Below are positions 8,469 to 18,426 of a DNA stretch of 64,000 bases, in pieces. Source of the DNA: Pseudokineococcus lusitanus (GTDB lineage: Bacteria; Actinomycetota; Actinomycetes; Actinomycetales; Quadrisphaeraceae). Numbering within the stretch: the stretch's first letter is position 1; every line of letters begins with the position of its first letter. The stretch is from NCBI RefSeq assembly GCF_003751265.1, contig NZ_RJKN01000001.1:496001-560000 (forward strand), given 5' to 3'. A program made the translations under genes and the position numbers. The notes under the pieces are model-generated. The model searched no databases, was not told the origin of the DNA, and worked only from the letters and a program-made list of their open reading frames with translations.

Positions 8469-8681
8469 TCAGGCGCCCGGTCCCTCGCCCGTGGGGACCT
8501 CGGGGTCGGTCCCGGGGGCCACGTCGTCCGGGTCGACCACCCGGGCCGGGGCGCCGGACCCCGGGGCGTCCGGCGCCTCGTCGGGGCCCTCGGCGACGAC
8601 GGCGGCCAGCTCGTCGGCGGCGCGGTCGAGCGCCGCCCGGGTCGCGGCGGCGTCCGTGGGCGCCCCGTGGTCGGTGCTCAC
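8469..8681 (-). CDS. Small acidic hypothetical protein between nadD and rsfS
   Basis: About 70 residues, starting [14 protein letters not shown], Ala/Asp/Pro-rich and acidic, with one predicted helix ([18 protein letters not shown]) and a disordered tail. No family is recognised. Its reality is supported by the GTG start overlapping the nadD stop by 4 bp, the same coupling seen throughout this cluster, and by strong third-position GC. It could be a lineage-specific small protein of unknown role. Confidence 0.55.
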   Translation of the reverse strand: MSTDHGAPTDAAATRAALDRAADELAAVVAEGPDEAPDAPGSGAPARVVDPDDVAPGTDPEVPTGEGPGA

Positions 8682-9388
8682 CGTCCCACCTCCTCGAGCA
8701 GCCCGGCGGGCTCGTCGCCGAGCCTGGGGCCGAGCGGCCCGCCCCGGTAGAGGCGGTGCTTGGCGATGTACTGGACCACCCCGTCCGGGACGAGGTACCA
8801 GACCGGCTCCCCGCGGGCGACGCGGTCGCGGCAGTCGGTCGAGGAGATGGCGAGCGCAGGGATCTCCAGCAGGCTGACGCGCTCGTGCGGCAGGCCCGTC
8901 GCGGCGAGCTCGTGGCCGGGCCGGGTGACCCCGACGAAGTGCGCCAGCTCCCACACGTCGTCGGCGTCCTTCCACGACAGGATCTGCTGGAGGGCGTCGG
9001 CGCCGGTGATGAAGAAGAGCTGGGCGTCGCCGAGCAGCCGGCGCAGGTCCCGCAGCGTGTCGACCGTGTAGGTCGGGCCGGGCCGGTCGACGTCGACGCG
9101 GCTCACCGTGAACGAGGGGTTGGAGGCCGTCGCGACGACGGTCATGAGGTAGCGGTGCTCCGCCCCGGTGACCTCGCGGTGGTCCTTCTGCCAGGGGCGC
9201 CCCGTGGGGACGAAGACGACCTCGTCGAGGTCGAAGACGCTGGCGACCTCGCTGGCCGCCACGAGGTGGCCGTGGTGGACGGGGTCGAAGGTGCCGCCCA
9301 TGACCCCCACCCGACGGCGGCCGGGCGAGGGCACGGGGACGCCGCTCTCGCGCAGCTCCTCCGCGCGCAGGGCGCGCCGCGGCGTCAC
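8678..9388 (-). CDS. nadD: Nicotinate-nucleotide adenylyltransferase
   Basis: 236 residues. NadD converts nicotinate mononucleotide and ATP to deamido-NAD in NAD synthesis. The nucleotidyltransferase signature [12 protein letters not shown] is at residues 31-42 and the C-terminal [10 protein letters not shown] matches the ISSTxxR motif; [16 protein letters not shown] is also typical. The first 26 residues are an extension compared with most NadD proteins, so a later start near residue 27 is possible. It lies upstream of rsfS in the usual order and about 40 bp after a small membrane protein gene. Confidence 0.95.
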   Translation of the reverse strand: MTPRRALRAEELRESGVPVPSPGRRRVGVMGGTFDPVHHGHLVAASEVASVFDLDEVVFVPTGRPWQKDHREVTGAEHRYLMTVVATASNPSFTVSRVDVDRPGPTYTVDTLRDLRRLLGDAQLFFITGADALQQILSWKDADDVWELAHFVGVTRPGHELAATGLPHERVSLLEIPALAISSTDCRDRVARGEPVWYLVPDGVVQYIAKHRLYRGGPLGPRLGDEPAGLLEEVGR

Positions 9389-9429
9389 GGCGGACCGGTC
9401 GACGGGCTCGGGGGCCTGGTGGCGGGCCG

Positions 9430-9648
9430 TCAGTGCCGGTCGCCGGCGTCGTGGGGGCCGTCGTGCGGCCCGTCGTGGAGGCCGTCGCGGCCCGCGTGGC
9501 GGAAGCCGACGCTGCGGAACGCGAAGGTCACCGAGAGCAGCACGAGCAGCGCCACGAAGGCGGTGAGGCCGAAGAAGAACGGGTCCATCGGCAGCTCGTT
9601 GACGACGTGGTGCTCCCCGGCGGCGGCCAGGACGGCGGTGGACGGCAT
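9430..9648 (-). CDS. Small single-pass membrane protein
   Basis: 72 residues with one clear transmembrane helix (about 23-45, [20 protein letters not shown]). The block [12 protein letters not shown] before it resembles a conserved actinobacterial small protein commonly found between proA and nadD. The C-terminus is His/Asp/Gly-rich with the short repeat [10 protein letters not shown] (about 58-67), which could bind metal. Function unknown; its conservation next to nadD is the only clue. Confidence 0.7.
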   Translation of the reverse strand: MPSTAVLAAAGEHHVVNELPMDPFFFGLTAFVALLVLLSVTFAFRSVGFRHAGRDGLHDGPHDGPHDAGDRH

Positions 9649-9717
9649 GGGCGCTCCTCGGGCGGTCCGGCGCGCCCGGGGCCGGGACGCGGCGGCGAGT
9701 CTGCCACGCCGGGGCGC

Positions 9718-11058
9718 TCAGCCCCGCACGTGGCCGTCCCCGGTGACGACCCAGCGCGTCGTCGTCAGCTCGGCGAGCCCCATCGGGCCCCGGGCGTGGA
9801 GCTTCTGCGTCGAGATGCCGATCTCCGCGCCGAGGCCCATCTGCGCCCCGTCGGTGAAGCGCGTGGACGCGTTGACCATGACGGCCGCCGAGTCGACCTC
9901 GGCCGCGAAGCGCTCCGCGACGGCGAGGTCCCGCGTGACGACCGCCTCGGTGTGGCCGGTCGACCAGCGGTCGACGTGCGCGAGCGCCGCGTCGAGGTCG
10001 GGGACGACCCCGACGGCCAGCTCGAGCGCGAGGTACTCGGTGGCCCAGTCCTCGTCCGTCGCCGGCTCGACGTCGACGCCGTCGAGCGGCTCGGCGGCGG
10101 CCCGGACCGCGTCGTCGCCGTGCAGGCGGACGCCGGCCGCGCTCATGGCCGTGAGCAGCGACGGCAGGAAGGCGTCGGCGACGGCGGCGTGGACGAGCAC
10201 CGTCTCGGCGGTGTTGCAGGTGCTCGTGCGCTGCGTCTTGCTGTTGAGGGCGACGGCGAGCGCGACGTCGAGGTCCGCCGCGGCGTCGACGTAGACGTGG
10301 CAGTTGCCCGTGCCCGTCTCGATGACCGGGACGGTCGACGAGCGCACCACCTCGGCGATGAGCCCCGCGCCCCCGCGGGGCACGAGGACGTCGACGAGGC
10401 CGCGCGCCCGCATGAGCGCCCGGACGCCCTCGCGCCCGTACGCGTCGACGGTGCTGACGAGGTCCGCCGGCAGGCCCGCGGCGGCGAGCGCCTCGCGGAC
10501 GACCTCGACGACGAGGGCGTTGGTCTCCCGGGCCGCCGAGCCGCCGCGCAGGACGACGGCGTTGCCGCTCTTGAGGGCGAGCGCCGCGGCGTCGACGGTG
10601 ACGTTGGGGCGCGCCTCGTAGACGACGGCGACGACGCCCATCGGCACGCGCAGCTGGCGCAGGCGCAGCCCGTTGGGCAGCGTCTGCCCGCGGACGACCT
10701 CCCCCACCGGGTCGGGGAGCGCCGCGACGTCGCGGACGGCGTCGGCGATGGCCCCGAGCCGGTCGGCGTCGAGCCGCAGCCGGTCGAGCAGGTTGGCCGG
10801 GAGGCCCTCGGCGGCACCGCGCTCGAGGTCGCGCCCGTTGGCGGCGACGACCCGCGGGGCCTGCGCGACGAGCGCGTCCGCGACGGCGAGGAGCGCGGCG
10901 TCCTTCGTGGCCCGGGTCGCCGTCGCGAGGGCCTTGCTCGCGGCACGGGCCGCACGGCAGACGTCGAGCACGGCCTCCGCGACGTCGACCTCCGGCGGGA
11001 CGCCGGGCGCGGCGGCGCGGGCGTCGGTGCCGACGGGGGTGTCCGCGGTCAGGCTCAT
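9718..11058 (-). CDS. proA: Gamma-glutamyl phosphate reductase
   Basis: 446 residues. It reduces gamma-glutamyl phosphate to glutamate semialdehyde with NADPH, the second step of proline synthesis; the first enzyme, proB, is 3.5 kb away. Family blocks are clear: [47 protein letters not shown] with the catalytic Cys, and [21 protein letters not shown]. The ATG at 11058 lies 6 nt after TACCCT (11065-11070), so the message is probably leaderless; no Shine-Dalgarno sequence is visible. It is separated from the SPFH gene by a strong terminator. Confidence 0.96.
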   Translation of the reverse strand: MSLTADTPVGTDARAAAPGVPPEVDVAEAVLDVCRAARAASKALATATRATKDAALLAVADALVAQAPRVVAANGRDLERGAAEGLPANLLDRLRLDADRLGAIADAVRDVAALPDPVGEVVRGQTLPNGLRLRQLRVPMGVVAVVYEARPNVTVDAAALALKSGNAVVLRGGSAARETNALVVEVVREALAAAGLPADLVSTVDAYGREGVRALMRARGLVDVLVPRGGAGLIAEVVRSSTVPVIETGTGNCHVYVDAAADLDVALAVALNSKTQRTSTCNTAETVLVHAAVADAFLPSLLTAMSAAGVRLHGDDAVRAAAEPLDGVDVEPATDEDWATEYLALELAVGVVPDLDAALAHVDRWSTGHTEAVVTRDLAVAERFAAEVDSAAVMVNASTRFTDGAQMGLGAEIGISTQKLHARGPMGLAELTTTRWVVTGDGHVRG

Positions 11059-11064
11059 GGCCCC

Positions 11065-11070
11065 AGGGTA
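11065..11070 (-). promoter_or_regulatory. -10 element of proA, leaderless start
   Basis: TACCCT fits the actinobacterial TAnnnT -10 consensus and ends 6 nt before the proA ATG, so transcription would begin at or very near the start codon. No clear -35 box is seen. Confidence 0.5.
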
Positions 11071-11077
11071 GGCGCGC

Positions 11078-11121
11078 GGGAGCCCGCCACCCAGCGACAT
11101 CTCGGCGGGTGGCGGGCTCCC
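11078..11121 (-). terminator. Terminator behind the nfeD-SPFH operon
   Basis: A perfect 15-bp inverted repeat (11078-11092 with 11107-11121) with a 14-nt loop lies 30 bp after the SPFH stop and just before the proA promoter, insulating proA from the operon upstream. Confidence 0.8.
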
Positions 11122-11150
11122 GTGGGTCGTCCCGTGCGGGGCGGGGCCGG

Positions 11151-12389
11151 TCAGGCGCCGTGGCGCCCCGGGCCGGCGTCCGGCGTCGTGCCGCCGTCGC
11201 CCGTCGGCGGGGCGGGCGGGGCGGCCGGCGCCGCGTCGTGCGCCCGATCCCCCGCCTGCTCGGGGGTGACGGCGGGGAGGTCGGGGCTCGCGCCGGCGAC
11301 CGGCGGGACGTCCCCGCCCTCGCTCGGCGCCCGGCGGCCCGTGCGCGTGCCGGCCTCGGTGTGGGCGGCCTCCTGCGTCGCCCCCTCGGCCTCGGCCCGG
11401 GCCCGCCGGAGCGCCTCGGAGGGGTCCTCGAGCGTGGGGGCGTCGAGGTCGGCGGCGATGCCGCCGGCGTCGACCTCGTGCACGCCGTCCTCGTCGTCCC
11501 GGCCGCCGTCGCGGCGCCCGAGCACGTCCCCGATGCCCTTGAGCGCGTCGTTGAGCTCGCTGGGCACGATCCACACCTTGTTGGCGTCGCCCTGGGCGAT
11601 CTGGGGCAGCGTCTGGAGGTACTGGTAGGCCAGGAGCCGCGGCGTCGGGTTGCCCCGGTGGATGGCGCCGAAGACCTCCACGATGGCCCGCGAGCGGCCC
11701 TGGGCCTCGAGGATCGCCGCCTGCGCCTGGCCCTCCGCCCGCAGGACGGCCGACTGCTTGTCGCCCTGCGCCGTGAGGATCTGGCTCTGCTTGACGCCCT
11801 CGGCGTTGAGGATGGTGGCCCGCCGGTCGCGCTCGGCGCGCATCTGCTTCTCCATCGAGTCCTGCACGCTCGCGGGCGGGTCGATGGCCTTGAGCTCGAC
11901 GCGGTTGACGCGCACGCCCCAGCGGCCGGTCGCCTCGTCGAGGACGCCGCGCAGCTGGCCGTTGATCTGGTCGCGGCTCGTCAGCGTCTGCTCGAGGTCG
12001 AGCGAGCCGACGACGTTGCGCAGCGTCGTGACCGTGAGCTGCTCGATGCCCTGGATGTAGTTGGCGATCTCGTAGGTCGCCGAGCGGGGGTCGGTCGGCT
12101 GGAAGTAGATGACCGAGTCGATGCTCACGACGAGGTTGTCGGAGGTGATGACCGGCTGCGGCGGGAAGGAGACGACCTGCTCGCGCAGGTCGACCGTGGC
12201 GCGCGGCTTGTCGATGAAGGGCACGAGGAAGTGCAGGCCGGCGTCGAGGGTCCGCGAGTAGCGGCCGAGCCGCTCGATGATGACCGCGCTGGCCTGCGGC
12301 ACGATCCGCACCGCCTTGACGACGGTGGCGACGACGAAGACGACGAGCAGCAGCAGGACGACGTACAGGGCGAGCGTGCCGGGGGTCAT
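11151..12389 (-). CDS. SPFH/Band 7 membrane protein (QmcA/stomatin-like)
   Basis: 412 residues. A single N-terminal membrane helix (about 5-27, [19 protein letters not shown]) is followed by a Band 7 domain ([31 protein letters not shown]) and a coiled-coil stretch rich in [30 protein letters not shown]. The Ala/Glu/Pro-rich tail (about 310-412) is probably disordered. SPFH proteins form oligomeric rings in lipid microdomains and often partner with NfeD; here the NfeD gene is immediately upstream and its stop overlaps this ATG by 4 bp, which supports a joint complex. Confidence 0.9.
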   Translation of the reverse strand: MTPGTLALYVVLLLLVVFVVATVVKAVRIVPQASAVIIERLGRYSRTLDAGLHFLVPFIDKPRATVDLREQVVSFPPQPVITSDNLVVSIDSVIYFQPTDPRSATYEIANYIQGIEQLTVTTLRNVVGSLDLEQTLTSRDQINGQLRGVLDEATGRWGVRVNRVELKAIDPPASVQDSMEKQMRAERDRRATILNAEGVKQSQILTAQGDKQSAVLRAEGQAQAAILEAQGRSRAIVEVFGAIHRGNPTPRLLAYQYLQTLPQIAQGDANKVWIVPSELNDALKGIGDVLGRRDGGRDDEDGVHEVDAGGIAADLDAPTLEDPSEALRRARAEAEGATQEAAHTEAGTRTGRRAPSEGGDVPPVAGASPDLPAVTPEQAGDRAHDAAPAAPPAPPTGDGGTTPDAGPGRHGA

Positions 12390-12922
12390 GAGGGGCTCCA
12401 GGGGCTCGTCGGGGACGGGCCGCCGGGCGCGGGTCCGTCGGGGGCGGGTCGTTCACGGCGGTCGGACGGGTCGGTCGGGGGCAGGGCGCGGACGACGGCG
12501 GTGGCGCCGTCGATCCGGACCACCTCGACGTCGGCGCCGGCGGGCAGGACGCCGCCCGCCTCGGTGCGGGCGCTCCAGACCTCGCCGCGGAGCTTCACGC
12601 GGCCGTCGCGCGGCCCCACGGGCTCGAGGACCTCGGCGCGCTGCCCGATGCCGCCGTCGGTGCCGGTGGCCACGAGCGGCACGCGCGGCCGGACGTACCG
12701 AAGGACGACGGGACGGGCGACGGCCAGCAGCAGCGCCGCGGCCACGGCGAAGGTGATGACCTGCAGGGGCAGCGAGAGCCCCAGCGCTGCACCGGCGGCC
12801 GCGACGAGCGCCGCCGCGGCGACCATGGCGAAGACCAGGTCGAGCGACGCGATCTCGACCGCGCCCAGCGCGAGCGCCAGCCCGATCCAGAGCAGCCACT
12901 GCAGGTCCGCCCAGCTCTCCAC
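12386..12922 (-). CDS. NfeD-like membrane protein
   Basis: 178 residues. The N-terminal half has several membrane helices ([56 protein letters not shown]) and the C-terminal part, about 95-160, is the small OB-fold NfeD domain ([28 protein letters not shown], then [14 protein letters not shown]). It is a short NfeD without a ClpP-like protease domain. The GTG start is preceded by a run of six G. It shares an operon with the SPFH gene; the pair is thought to act in membrane organisation. Confidence 0.88.
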   Translation of the reverse strand: MESWADLQWLLWIGLALALGAVEIASLDLVFAMVAAAALVAAAGAALGLSLPLQVITFAVAAALLLAVARPVVLRYVRPRVPLVATGTDGGIGQRAEVLEPVGPRDGRVKLRGEVWSARTEAGGVLPAGADVEVVRIDGATAVVRALPPTDPSDRRERPAPDGPAPGGPSPTSPWSPS

Positions 12923-13315
12923 GTGCGCCCCCCGCCGTCGCGCGCGGGCCCCCGGCGTCCGGGGCAGCCCGTCGCTGCCGGTCCGGACGTCCGCGTGGTG
13001 GACCGTCCGGCGTCTCCCGACCCTAGCCGCCGCGGCCCGCCGGGGGTCGGGGACCTCGCCGCCGCCCCGGCGCCGACGTCGACCCCTACGGCGCCGTCCG
13101 ACCGACGTCGGCAGCGAGGTCGGCACCCCAGGGATCTCCGGCACCTCCTGCGGCGACGAGGTCGGCAGGCGTCCGGCCGTCCTGGGCCGGGTCCACGTCG
13201 TCGGCCGCCGGGGGGTGGCGGCGCCGTCCGGCGGTGGCGCCGCGCCGTCCCGGGGCGCAGGCTCGGGGGCACCGACGGCGGCCGCGGGGCCGCCCACGCC
13301 CCCGGGAGGACCGCC
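12923..13315. other. Intergenic region between nfeD and a divergent gene
   Basis: 393 bp between divergently transcribed genes. The minus strand holds TAGGGT (13020-13025), a likely -10 element for nfeD about 97 nt before its start. The rest is GC-rich, with short direct repeats of CGGC/GTCGGC, and I see no convincing ORF or RNA fold in it. Confidence 0.6.
13020..13025 (-). promoter_or_regulatory. -10 element of the nfeD-SPFH operon
   Basis: TAGGGT matches TAnnnT; the same hexamer precedes thiM and clpP1 in this window. Transcription from it would give a 5' leader of about 90 nt before the nfeD GTG. Confidence 0.4.
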
Positions 13316-13729
13316 GTGATCTCCGTGCCCACCGCCCGCGCCCTGCGCACCTCCGGGGTGACGTGGGACCCCGCGTCCGGGGACCGCTTCGTCATCGCGG
13401 ACCGCGACATGGACGACGAGGTGTTCGTGCTCTCCGAGCTCGTCGTCGAGGCGCACGAGCACTCCACCGGCCGCTTCCTCGGCTTCAACGGGACGACCGA
13501 GTGGGCGCTGGACTCCGTCGACGTCGAGCAGGCCGTCTGGCTCCCCCGCGAGGGGCAGCTGCGGGAGCTCCTCGGCGCGGCGTTCGTGGCGCTCGAGCAG
13601 CGCGCGGACCAGCTCGTCGTCCGCACGCGCGACGCCGAGGGCGAGCACGCGAGCGCCGCGGACGACGCCGAGGAGGCCTACGCCCTGGCGGTCCTCGGCG
13701 CACGGGCGCGCACGGCCCGCGCGGGCTGA
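13316..13729 (+). CDS. Conserved hypothetical protein (actinobacterial)
   Basis: 137 residues, starting VISVPTARALRTSGVTWDP. The most conserved-looking blocks are DRFVIADRDMDDEVFVLSEL, GFNGTTEWALDSV and WLPREGQLRELLG. Proteins of this type occur widely in actinomycetes and are sometimes labelled as pilus-assembly related, but I see no ATPase or secretion motif that supports that label. The GTG start has a strong GGGAGGA site 5 nt upstream. No membrane segment. Function unknown. Confidence 0.75.
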   Translation: MISVPTARALRTSGVTWDPASGDRFVIADRDMDDEVFVLSELVVEAHEHSTGRFLGFNGTTEWALDSVDVEQAVWLPREGQLRELLGAAFVALEQRADQLVVRTRDAEGEHASAADDAEEAYALAVLGARARTARAG

Positions 13730-14018
13730 GGAGCCCGCGGAGGACCCCGTGGGGCGCCCGCGGACCACCCGGTCGACGCCGGGCCGGGAGGCCGTCGCCT
13801 CCTGCCGCCGGCCCCCTGGCGCTCGGCCGCGGCGTGGGGGGCGGCGTCGGCGAGGTGGGCGCCGTCCGTGCCGACGACCCGGGTGGGCGCTCGAGCACCC
13901 ACGCGGGCGTGCTGTGTGCGAGCATCGACGCGCTTCCCCGGCCGGTCGCCCGGGTGGGGCAGCTGCCCGGGACCCGGTGGCGCATCCGACGCCGATGTGC
14001 TGAGACCCGGGAGCCCCG

Positions 14019-14564
14019 ATGGACCTCGACCGCACCGCCCCCCGTCCCGACGAGCGCGCCGTGCGGCCGCGCCCCCAGGACGTCGACGCCCCTTCCCGCC
14101 CGCGGGAGCCCGACGACGAGGTGGTGCTCGACGTCGTCGGCGACCTCGACCTCGCGACGGCCGGTCGGCTGCGGGAGCGGCTGGGACGGGCGGGGCGCCG
14201 GGCGTCCTCGCACGTCGTCCTCGACCTGTCGCGCGTGGACTTCGTCGACTGCCACGGCCTGGGCGTGATCCTCGCCGCCCGGGCCGCGATGGGCGCACGG
14301 CTGCGGGTGCGGGCGACGTCGCCGTCGGTGGACGCCCTCGTGGCGGCGACCCGCACGCCGCTGCACGACGGCGCCCCGGGCCCCGCGCCGCCCGTCGCCG
14401 GCGACCCGACGGACGACTGGACCGCGGCGTCCCGGCTGGACCTCGTGCGCCGCGCCCGCTCGGCCGGCACGGGCCCCGCCCAGGTCCGGGGGGCCCTCGT
14501 CTCCCGGCTCACCCGGACCCCGCCCAGCCGTCGGCTGCAGCAGCTGCTGGGCCCCCGCCCCTGA
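14019..14564 (+). CDS. STAS-domain protein lacking the usual phospho-serine
   Basis: 181 residues. Residues ~33-110 are a STAS domain of the anti-sigma-factor-antagonist type (VVLDVVGDLDLATAGRLRERL, VVLDLSRVDFVDCHGLGVIL). In SpoIIAA/RsbV proteins the loop reads D-S-S-G-L and the second Ser is phosphorylated; here it is DCHGLG, so that switch is missing. The C-terminal ~70 residues resemble no family I know and contain repeated Arg and Pro. The ATG has GGGAG 5 nt upstream. It might still bind an anti-sigma factor constitutively; that is inference. Confidence 0.8.
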   Translation: MDLDRTAPRPDERAVRPRPQDVDAPSRPREPDDEVVLDVVGDLDLATAGRLRERLGRAGRRASSHVVLDLSRVDFVDCHGLGVILAARAAMGARLRVRATSPSVDALVAATRTPLHDGAPGPAPPVAGDPTDDWTAASRLDLVRRARSAGTGPAQVRGALVSRLTRTPPSRRLQQLLGPRP

Positions 14565-14614
14565 CGCCTCCCGGGCGGACGCACCGGGGCGCCCGCCCCG
14601 CGCCGCGGGACGTC

Positions 14615-15790
14615 TCAGCGCGGGACGACGACGAGGTCGTCCCGGTGCACGAGGACCCGGTCGCGGCCCGGGCCGAGGTCGCGGGCCAGGTCGCCCGTCG
14701 AGCGCCCGAGCATCGGCGGCACCTCGCCGGCCGCGTAGCCGACGAGCCCCCGCGCCACGAGCGTCCCCGCCTCGTCGAGGAGGTCCACCGGGTCGCCCGC
14801 CTCGAAGGTGCCGCGCACCTCGCGGACGCCCGCGGGCAGCAGCGAGGCGTCCCGCTCGCGGACGGCCCTGACCGCGCCGGCGTCGAGGACGAGGGCGCCG
14901 TCCGAGCGGGCGGCGTGCGCGAGCCAGAGCAGGCGGGTGCGCACCCGCCGCCCGGTCACCGCGAACCACGTGCCGACGTCCTCCCCCGCGAGGCCGGGCC
15001 CCGCGAGGGCCGCGCTCGTGAGGAGGACCGGGATGCCCGACGACGACGCGATGCCCGCGGCGGCGATCTTCGTGGCCATGCCGCCGGTCCCGACCCCCGC
15101 CCCGCCGGTCCCGCCGACCTCCACGCCGTCGAGGTCGGCGGGCGAGGCCACGAGCGGCACCCGCCGGCTGCCGGGGCGCGAGGGCGGCCCGTCGTGCAGG
15201 GCGTCGACGTCGGACAGGAGGACGAGGGCGTCCGCGCGGACGAGGTGCGCGACGAGCGCGGCCAGGCGGTCGTTGTCGCCGAAGCGGATCTCGTCGGTGG
15301 CCACCGTGTCGTTCTCGTTGACGACGGGCAGCACCCCGAGCGCGAGCAGCCGCTCCAGCGCGCGGGAGGCGTTGCGGTAGTGGGTGCGCCGCACGACGTC
15401 GTCGGCCGTGAGGAGCACCTGGCCGACGGGGGTCGCGGGCGCCAGCGCCGCGGCGTAGGCGGCCACGAGCAGCCCCTGGCCCACGCTGGCGGCGGCCTGC
15501 TGGGTGGCGAGGTCGCGCGGTCGCCGGGCCAGCCCGAGCGGGGCGAGCCCCGCCGCGATGGCCCCCGAGGAGACGAGCACCACCTCGGTGCCGCGGGCGC
15601 GGGCGGCCTGCAGGACGCCGACGAGGCCCTCGAGCCGTGCGGCGTCGAGGCCGCCGGCGGCGCTCGTCAGCGACGAGGAGCCGACCTTGACGACGACGCG
15701 GCCGGCGCGCGGCAGGTCCCCGCGCCCGCCGACCGCGCCGGCCGTCCCGCCGTCCGGCGCGGCCCGTCCGGTCGGCTGCGTCGTCGCCAC
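14615..15790 (-). CDS. proB: Glutamate 5-kinase
   Basis: 391 residues. ProB phosphorylates glutamate, the first and feedback-controlled step of proline synthesis. The amino-acid-kinase domain covers about 30-290: VVVKVGSSSLT, EVVLVSSGAIAAG, LPVVNENDTVATDEIRFGDND and GTGGMATKIAAAGIASSSGIPV. A C-terminal PUA domain follows (TFEAGDPVDLLDEAGTLVARGLVGY). The GTG at 15790 lies 4 nt after the obgE stop, so it is translated with obgE in one operon, a widespread arrangement (obgE-proB). Confidence 0.96.
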   Translation of the reverse strand: MATTQPTGRAAPDGGTAGAVGGRGDLPRAGRVVVKVGSSSLTSAAGGLDAARLEGLVGVLQAARARGTEVVLVSSGAIAAGLAPLGLARRPRDLATQQAAASVGQGLLVAAYAAALAPATPVGQVLLTADDVVRRTHYRNASRALERLLALGVLPVVNENDTVATDEIRFGDNDRLAALVAHLVRADALVLLSDVDALHDGPPSRPGSRRVPLVASPADLDGVEVGGTGGAGVGTGGMATKIAAAGIASSSGIPVLLTSAALAGPGLAGEDVGTWFAVTGRRVRTRLLWLAHAARSDGALVLDAGAVRAVRERDASLLPAGVREVRGTFEAGDPVDLLDEAGTLVARGLVGYAAGEVPPMLGRSTGDLARDLGPGRDRVLVHRDDLVVVPR

Positions 15791-15794
15791 GACG

Positions 15795-17348
15795 TCAGGC
15801 GTCCTCGCGGCCGGCGGCCTCCGCGCGGCGGTCGGCCAGCCGCTCGGCCTCGAGCTCGGCCTGCGTGCCGGCGCGGGCCGCCTTGCGCTCCTCCTGCAGC
15901 CGCCGCCGGTCGCCGCGCGTGGGGCGCGAGTCCTCGGACAGCCGCAGGTCCTCGCCGCGCGGGCCGGCCAGCAGCTCGGCACCGCCGACGAGCGTGGGGT
16001 CCCAGTCGAAGACGACGGCGCCGCGGGGCGAGGAGTCGTCGCCGATGACCACCTCGGAGCCGGAGACGGCGCCCTTCGCGAAGAGCTCCTCCTCCACGCC
16101 CAGCTTGGCGAGCCGGTCGGCGAGGTAGCCGACGGCCTCGTCGTTCGTGAAGTCGGTCTGGCGCACCCAGCGCTCGGGCCGGTTGCCGCGCACGCGGAAG
16201 CGCACGCCGTCCGTGGCGTCGACGGCCTCCTCGCGGGTGACGGTGAAGCCGGTCTCGTCGACCGCCCGGGGGCGCAGGACGACGACGGGCGCCTCGCGTC
16301 GCGGGGCCTCCTCGCGGGCGCGCCGGACGAGCCGCGCCATGGCGAAGGAGAGCTCGCGCAGGCCCTCGTGCGAGGCGGACGACGCGACGAGCACATCGTG
16401 CCCGCGCGCCTCGAGCTCCGGACGGACGAACTCGGCGAGCTCGCGGGCCTCGGGGACGTCGCTCTTGTGGAGGACGACGAGCGTGGGGCGCTGCTCGAGG
16501 GGCAGGCCGGGCTCGCCCGTCGCGGTGAGGTCGACGGCGTACCGCGCCAGCTCCGCCTCGATGACGTCGAGGTCGCTGACCGGGTCGCGGCCCGGCTCGA
16601 GGGTCGCGCAGTCGAGCACGTGGACGATCGCCGCCGTCCGCTCGACGTGGCGCAGGAACTCCAGCCCGAGGCCTTTGCCCTCGCTGGCCCCCTCGATGAG
16701 CCCGGGCACGTCGGCCACGACGAAGCGCTCGTCCCCCGCGACGACGACGCCGAGGTTCGGCACCAGCGTCGTGAAGGGGTAGTCGGCGATCTTCGGGCGG
16801 GCCGCCGAGAGCGCGGCGACCAGGCTCGACTTGCCGGCGCTCGGGAAGCCGACGAGGGCGACGTCCGCGAGCGACTTGAGCTCGAGGACGACGTCGCCCT
16901 CCCAGCCGGGCTCGCCGAGGAGGGCGAAGCCGGGCGCCTTGCGCTTCGTCGTCGCCAGGGAGGCGTTGCCGAGGCCGCCGGCGCCGCCGGGGGCCAGCTC
17001 GACGGAGGTGCCGTCCGCGACGAGGTCGGCGAGCAGCTCGCCCGTCCTGGCGTCCTTGACGACGGTGCCGGCGGGCACGCGGAGGACGAGGTCCTCGCCC
17101 TTCGCGCCGTGCCGCATCGAGCCCTGGCCCGGGCGGCCGTTCCCGGCGCTGCGGTGGGGGACGTGGTGGAAGTCGAGCAGCGTCGTCGTCGACGGGTCGA
17201 CCTCGAGCCGGACGCTGCCGCCGCGGCCGCCGTTGCCGCCGTCGGGCCCGCCGAGCGGCTTGAACTTCTCCCGGTGCACGGACACGCAGCCGTGGCCGCC
17301 GCTGCCCCCGGCCACGTGCAGGACGACACGGTCCACGAACAACGGCAC
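15795..17348 (-). CDS. obgE: Obg family GTPase
   Basis: 517 residues. It is a ribosome-associated GTPase acting in 50S assembly and the stringent response. Three domains are visible: the glycine-rich Obg fold (1-158, [27 protein letters not shown]), the G domain (from about 160, with [22 protein letters not shown] and VLHKSDV), and the C-terminal OCT domain (about 360-440). An extra Arg/Glu-rich tail of about 60 residues follows ([22 protein letters not shown]). The GTG at 17348 has GAGGAG 6 nt upstream. It is separated from rpmA by a terminator. Confidence 0.96.
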   Translation of the reverse strand: MPLFVDRVVLHVAGGSGGHGCVSVHREKFKPLGGPDGGNGGRGGSVRLEVDPSTTTLLDFHHVPHRSAGNGRPGQGSMRHGAKGEDLVLRVPAGTVVKDARTGELLADLVADGTSVELAPGGAGGLGNASLATTKRKAPGFALLGEPGWEGDVVLELKSLADVALVGFPSAGKSSLVAALSAARPKIADYPFTTLVPNLGVVVAGDERFVVADVPGLIEGASEGKGLGLEFLRHVERTAAIVHVLDCATLEPGRDPVSDLDVIEAELARYAVDLTATGEPGLPLEQRPTLVVLHKSDVPEARELAEFVRPELEARGHDVLVASSASHEGLRELSFAMARLVRRAREEAPRREAPVVVLRPRAVDETGFTVTREEAVDATDGVRFRVRGNRPERWVRQTDFTNDEAVGYLADRLAKLGVEEELFAKGAVSGSEVVIGDDSSPRGAVVFDWDPTLVGGAELLAGPRGEDLRLSEDSRPTRGDRRRLQEERKAARAGTQAELEAERLADRRAEAAGREDA

Positions 17349-17420
17349 GGCGGGCTCCTCGGGTGGTGCTGGTGGGTCTGGCGGGGTGGTGCGGGACGTC
17401 GCGGGCGCGGGGCCCGGACG

Positions 17421-17458
17421 CACGAGAGGGGCGAGCCGACCGGCTCACCCCTCTCGTG
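17421..17458 (-). terminator. Terminator behind rplU-rpmA
   Basis: 17-nt arms (17421-17437 and 17442-17458) pair with one G-U/A-C-type mismatch around a 4-nt loop, 40 bp after the rpmA stop and 70 bp before obgE. It separates the ribosomal protein operon from obgE-proB. Confidence 0.7.
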
Positions 17459-17497
17459 GCGCCGGCACCGCAGGGGCGCCGGCCGTGGTGCTCGTCG

Positions 17498-17773
17498 TCA
17501 GTCGGCGACGGCCTCGAGGGCCACCGGCGCGACGATGTTGACGGTGCGGCGACCACGACGGGTGCCGAAGAGGACCGCGCCCGGGGTGAGGGCGAACAGC
17601 GTGTCGTCCTTGCCGCGGCCGACGTTGTCGCCGGGGTGGAAGTGGGTGCCGCGCTGACGGACGATGATCTCGCCGGCCTTCACCTCCTGGCCGCCGAAGC
17701 GCTTCACGCCCAGTCGCTGCGCGTTCGAGTCGCGGCCGTTGCGGCTGGAGCTCGCGCCCTTCTTGTGTGCCAT
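17498..17773 (-). CDS. rpmA: 50S ribosomal protein L27
   Basis: 91 residues beginning [20 protein letters not shown], the standard L27 N-terminus that reaches the peptidyl-transferase centre; it has no cleavable N-terminal extension of the firmicute type. [28 protein letters not shown] is fully conserved. GGAGG lies 7 nt before the ATG. It follows rplU at 103 bp in the normal order. Confidence 0.98.
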   Translation of the reverse strand: MAHKKGASSSRNGRDSNAQRLGVKRFGGQEVKAGEIIVRQRGTHFHPGDNVGRGKDDTLFALTPGAVLFGTRRGRRTVNIVAPVALEAVAD

Positions 17774-17876
17774 GGCTGTGCCTCCGGTCGGCGGTGGTGC
17801 TGAGGTCTGGTGGACGAGCGGTCGTGCGGCCGACGACGTGGTCGGCGGGAGGGGGCGGCGGGGCCGCCCCCGCGCG

Positions 17877-18194
17877 TCAGCTGTCGATCGCGGTGATGCG
17901 GACGCGGGTGTGCTTCTGGCGGTGGCCCTGACGCTTCCGGTACCCGGTCTTGTTCTTGTACCGGAGGATCGTGATCTTCGGGCCCTTGACCTCGTCGACG
18001 ACCTCGGCCGTGACGGTGACGCCGGCCAGCGCCGCTGCGTCGCTCGTGACGGTCGTGCCGTCGACGAGGAGGAGGGGGGCGAGCTGGAGAGCGGTGCCCG
18101 CCGCGGGGGTGCCGCCGCCGACGCGGTCGATGAGCAGCTCGCTGCCCACCGACACCTTCTCCTGACGGCCGCCGGCGCGGACGATGGCGTACAC
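17877..18194 (-). CDS. rplU: 50S ribosomal protein L21
   Basis: 105 residues starting [17 protein letters not shown], with [41 protein letters not shown], the L21 signature. Two adjacent GTG codons (18197 and 18194) are possible starts; the second gives the usual xYAIV beginning. AGGAG lies 8-11 nt upstream. It is the first gene of the rplU-rpmA operon, which has a strong promoter about 180 bp upstream. Confidence 0.97.
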   Translation of the reverse strand: MYAIVRAGGRQEKVSVGSELLIDRVGGGTPAAGTALQLAPLLLVDGTTVTSDAAALAGVTVTAEVVDEVKGPKITILRYKNKTGYRKRQGHRQKHTRVRITAIDS

Positions 18195-18374
18195 CACGGG
18201 GAACTCTCCTGACGTCGACCGGTCCGGGGACCGGCGTGAGGCGCCGCTCGCTGCGAGGCGCCTGGGGCGTGTTCGGGCTGGACTGCGGGTGTTGCGGGTG
18301 GCCGGCGCGGCGACCCACCGCACGGGGTGGGGGGCGCGCACGGCGCACGGGTGCACCGGTGGCGCGACCGGGCC

Positions 18375-18404
18375 ACAGTACGGACGCCGCGACGCGCCGG
18401 TCAA
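18375..18404 (-). promoter_or_regulatory. Promoter of rplU-rpmA
   Basis: TTGACC (18399-18404) and TACTGT (18375-18380) are separated by 18 nt, the best-matching promoter in the window. It implies a 5' leader of about 170 nt before rplU, rich in inverted GC repeats, which may carry regulation of the ribosomal proteins; no known leader family is recognised. Confidence 0.65.
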
Positions 18405-18426
18405 ACCAGCGCCCGGCGCGCCGCCG

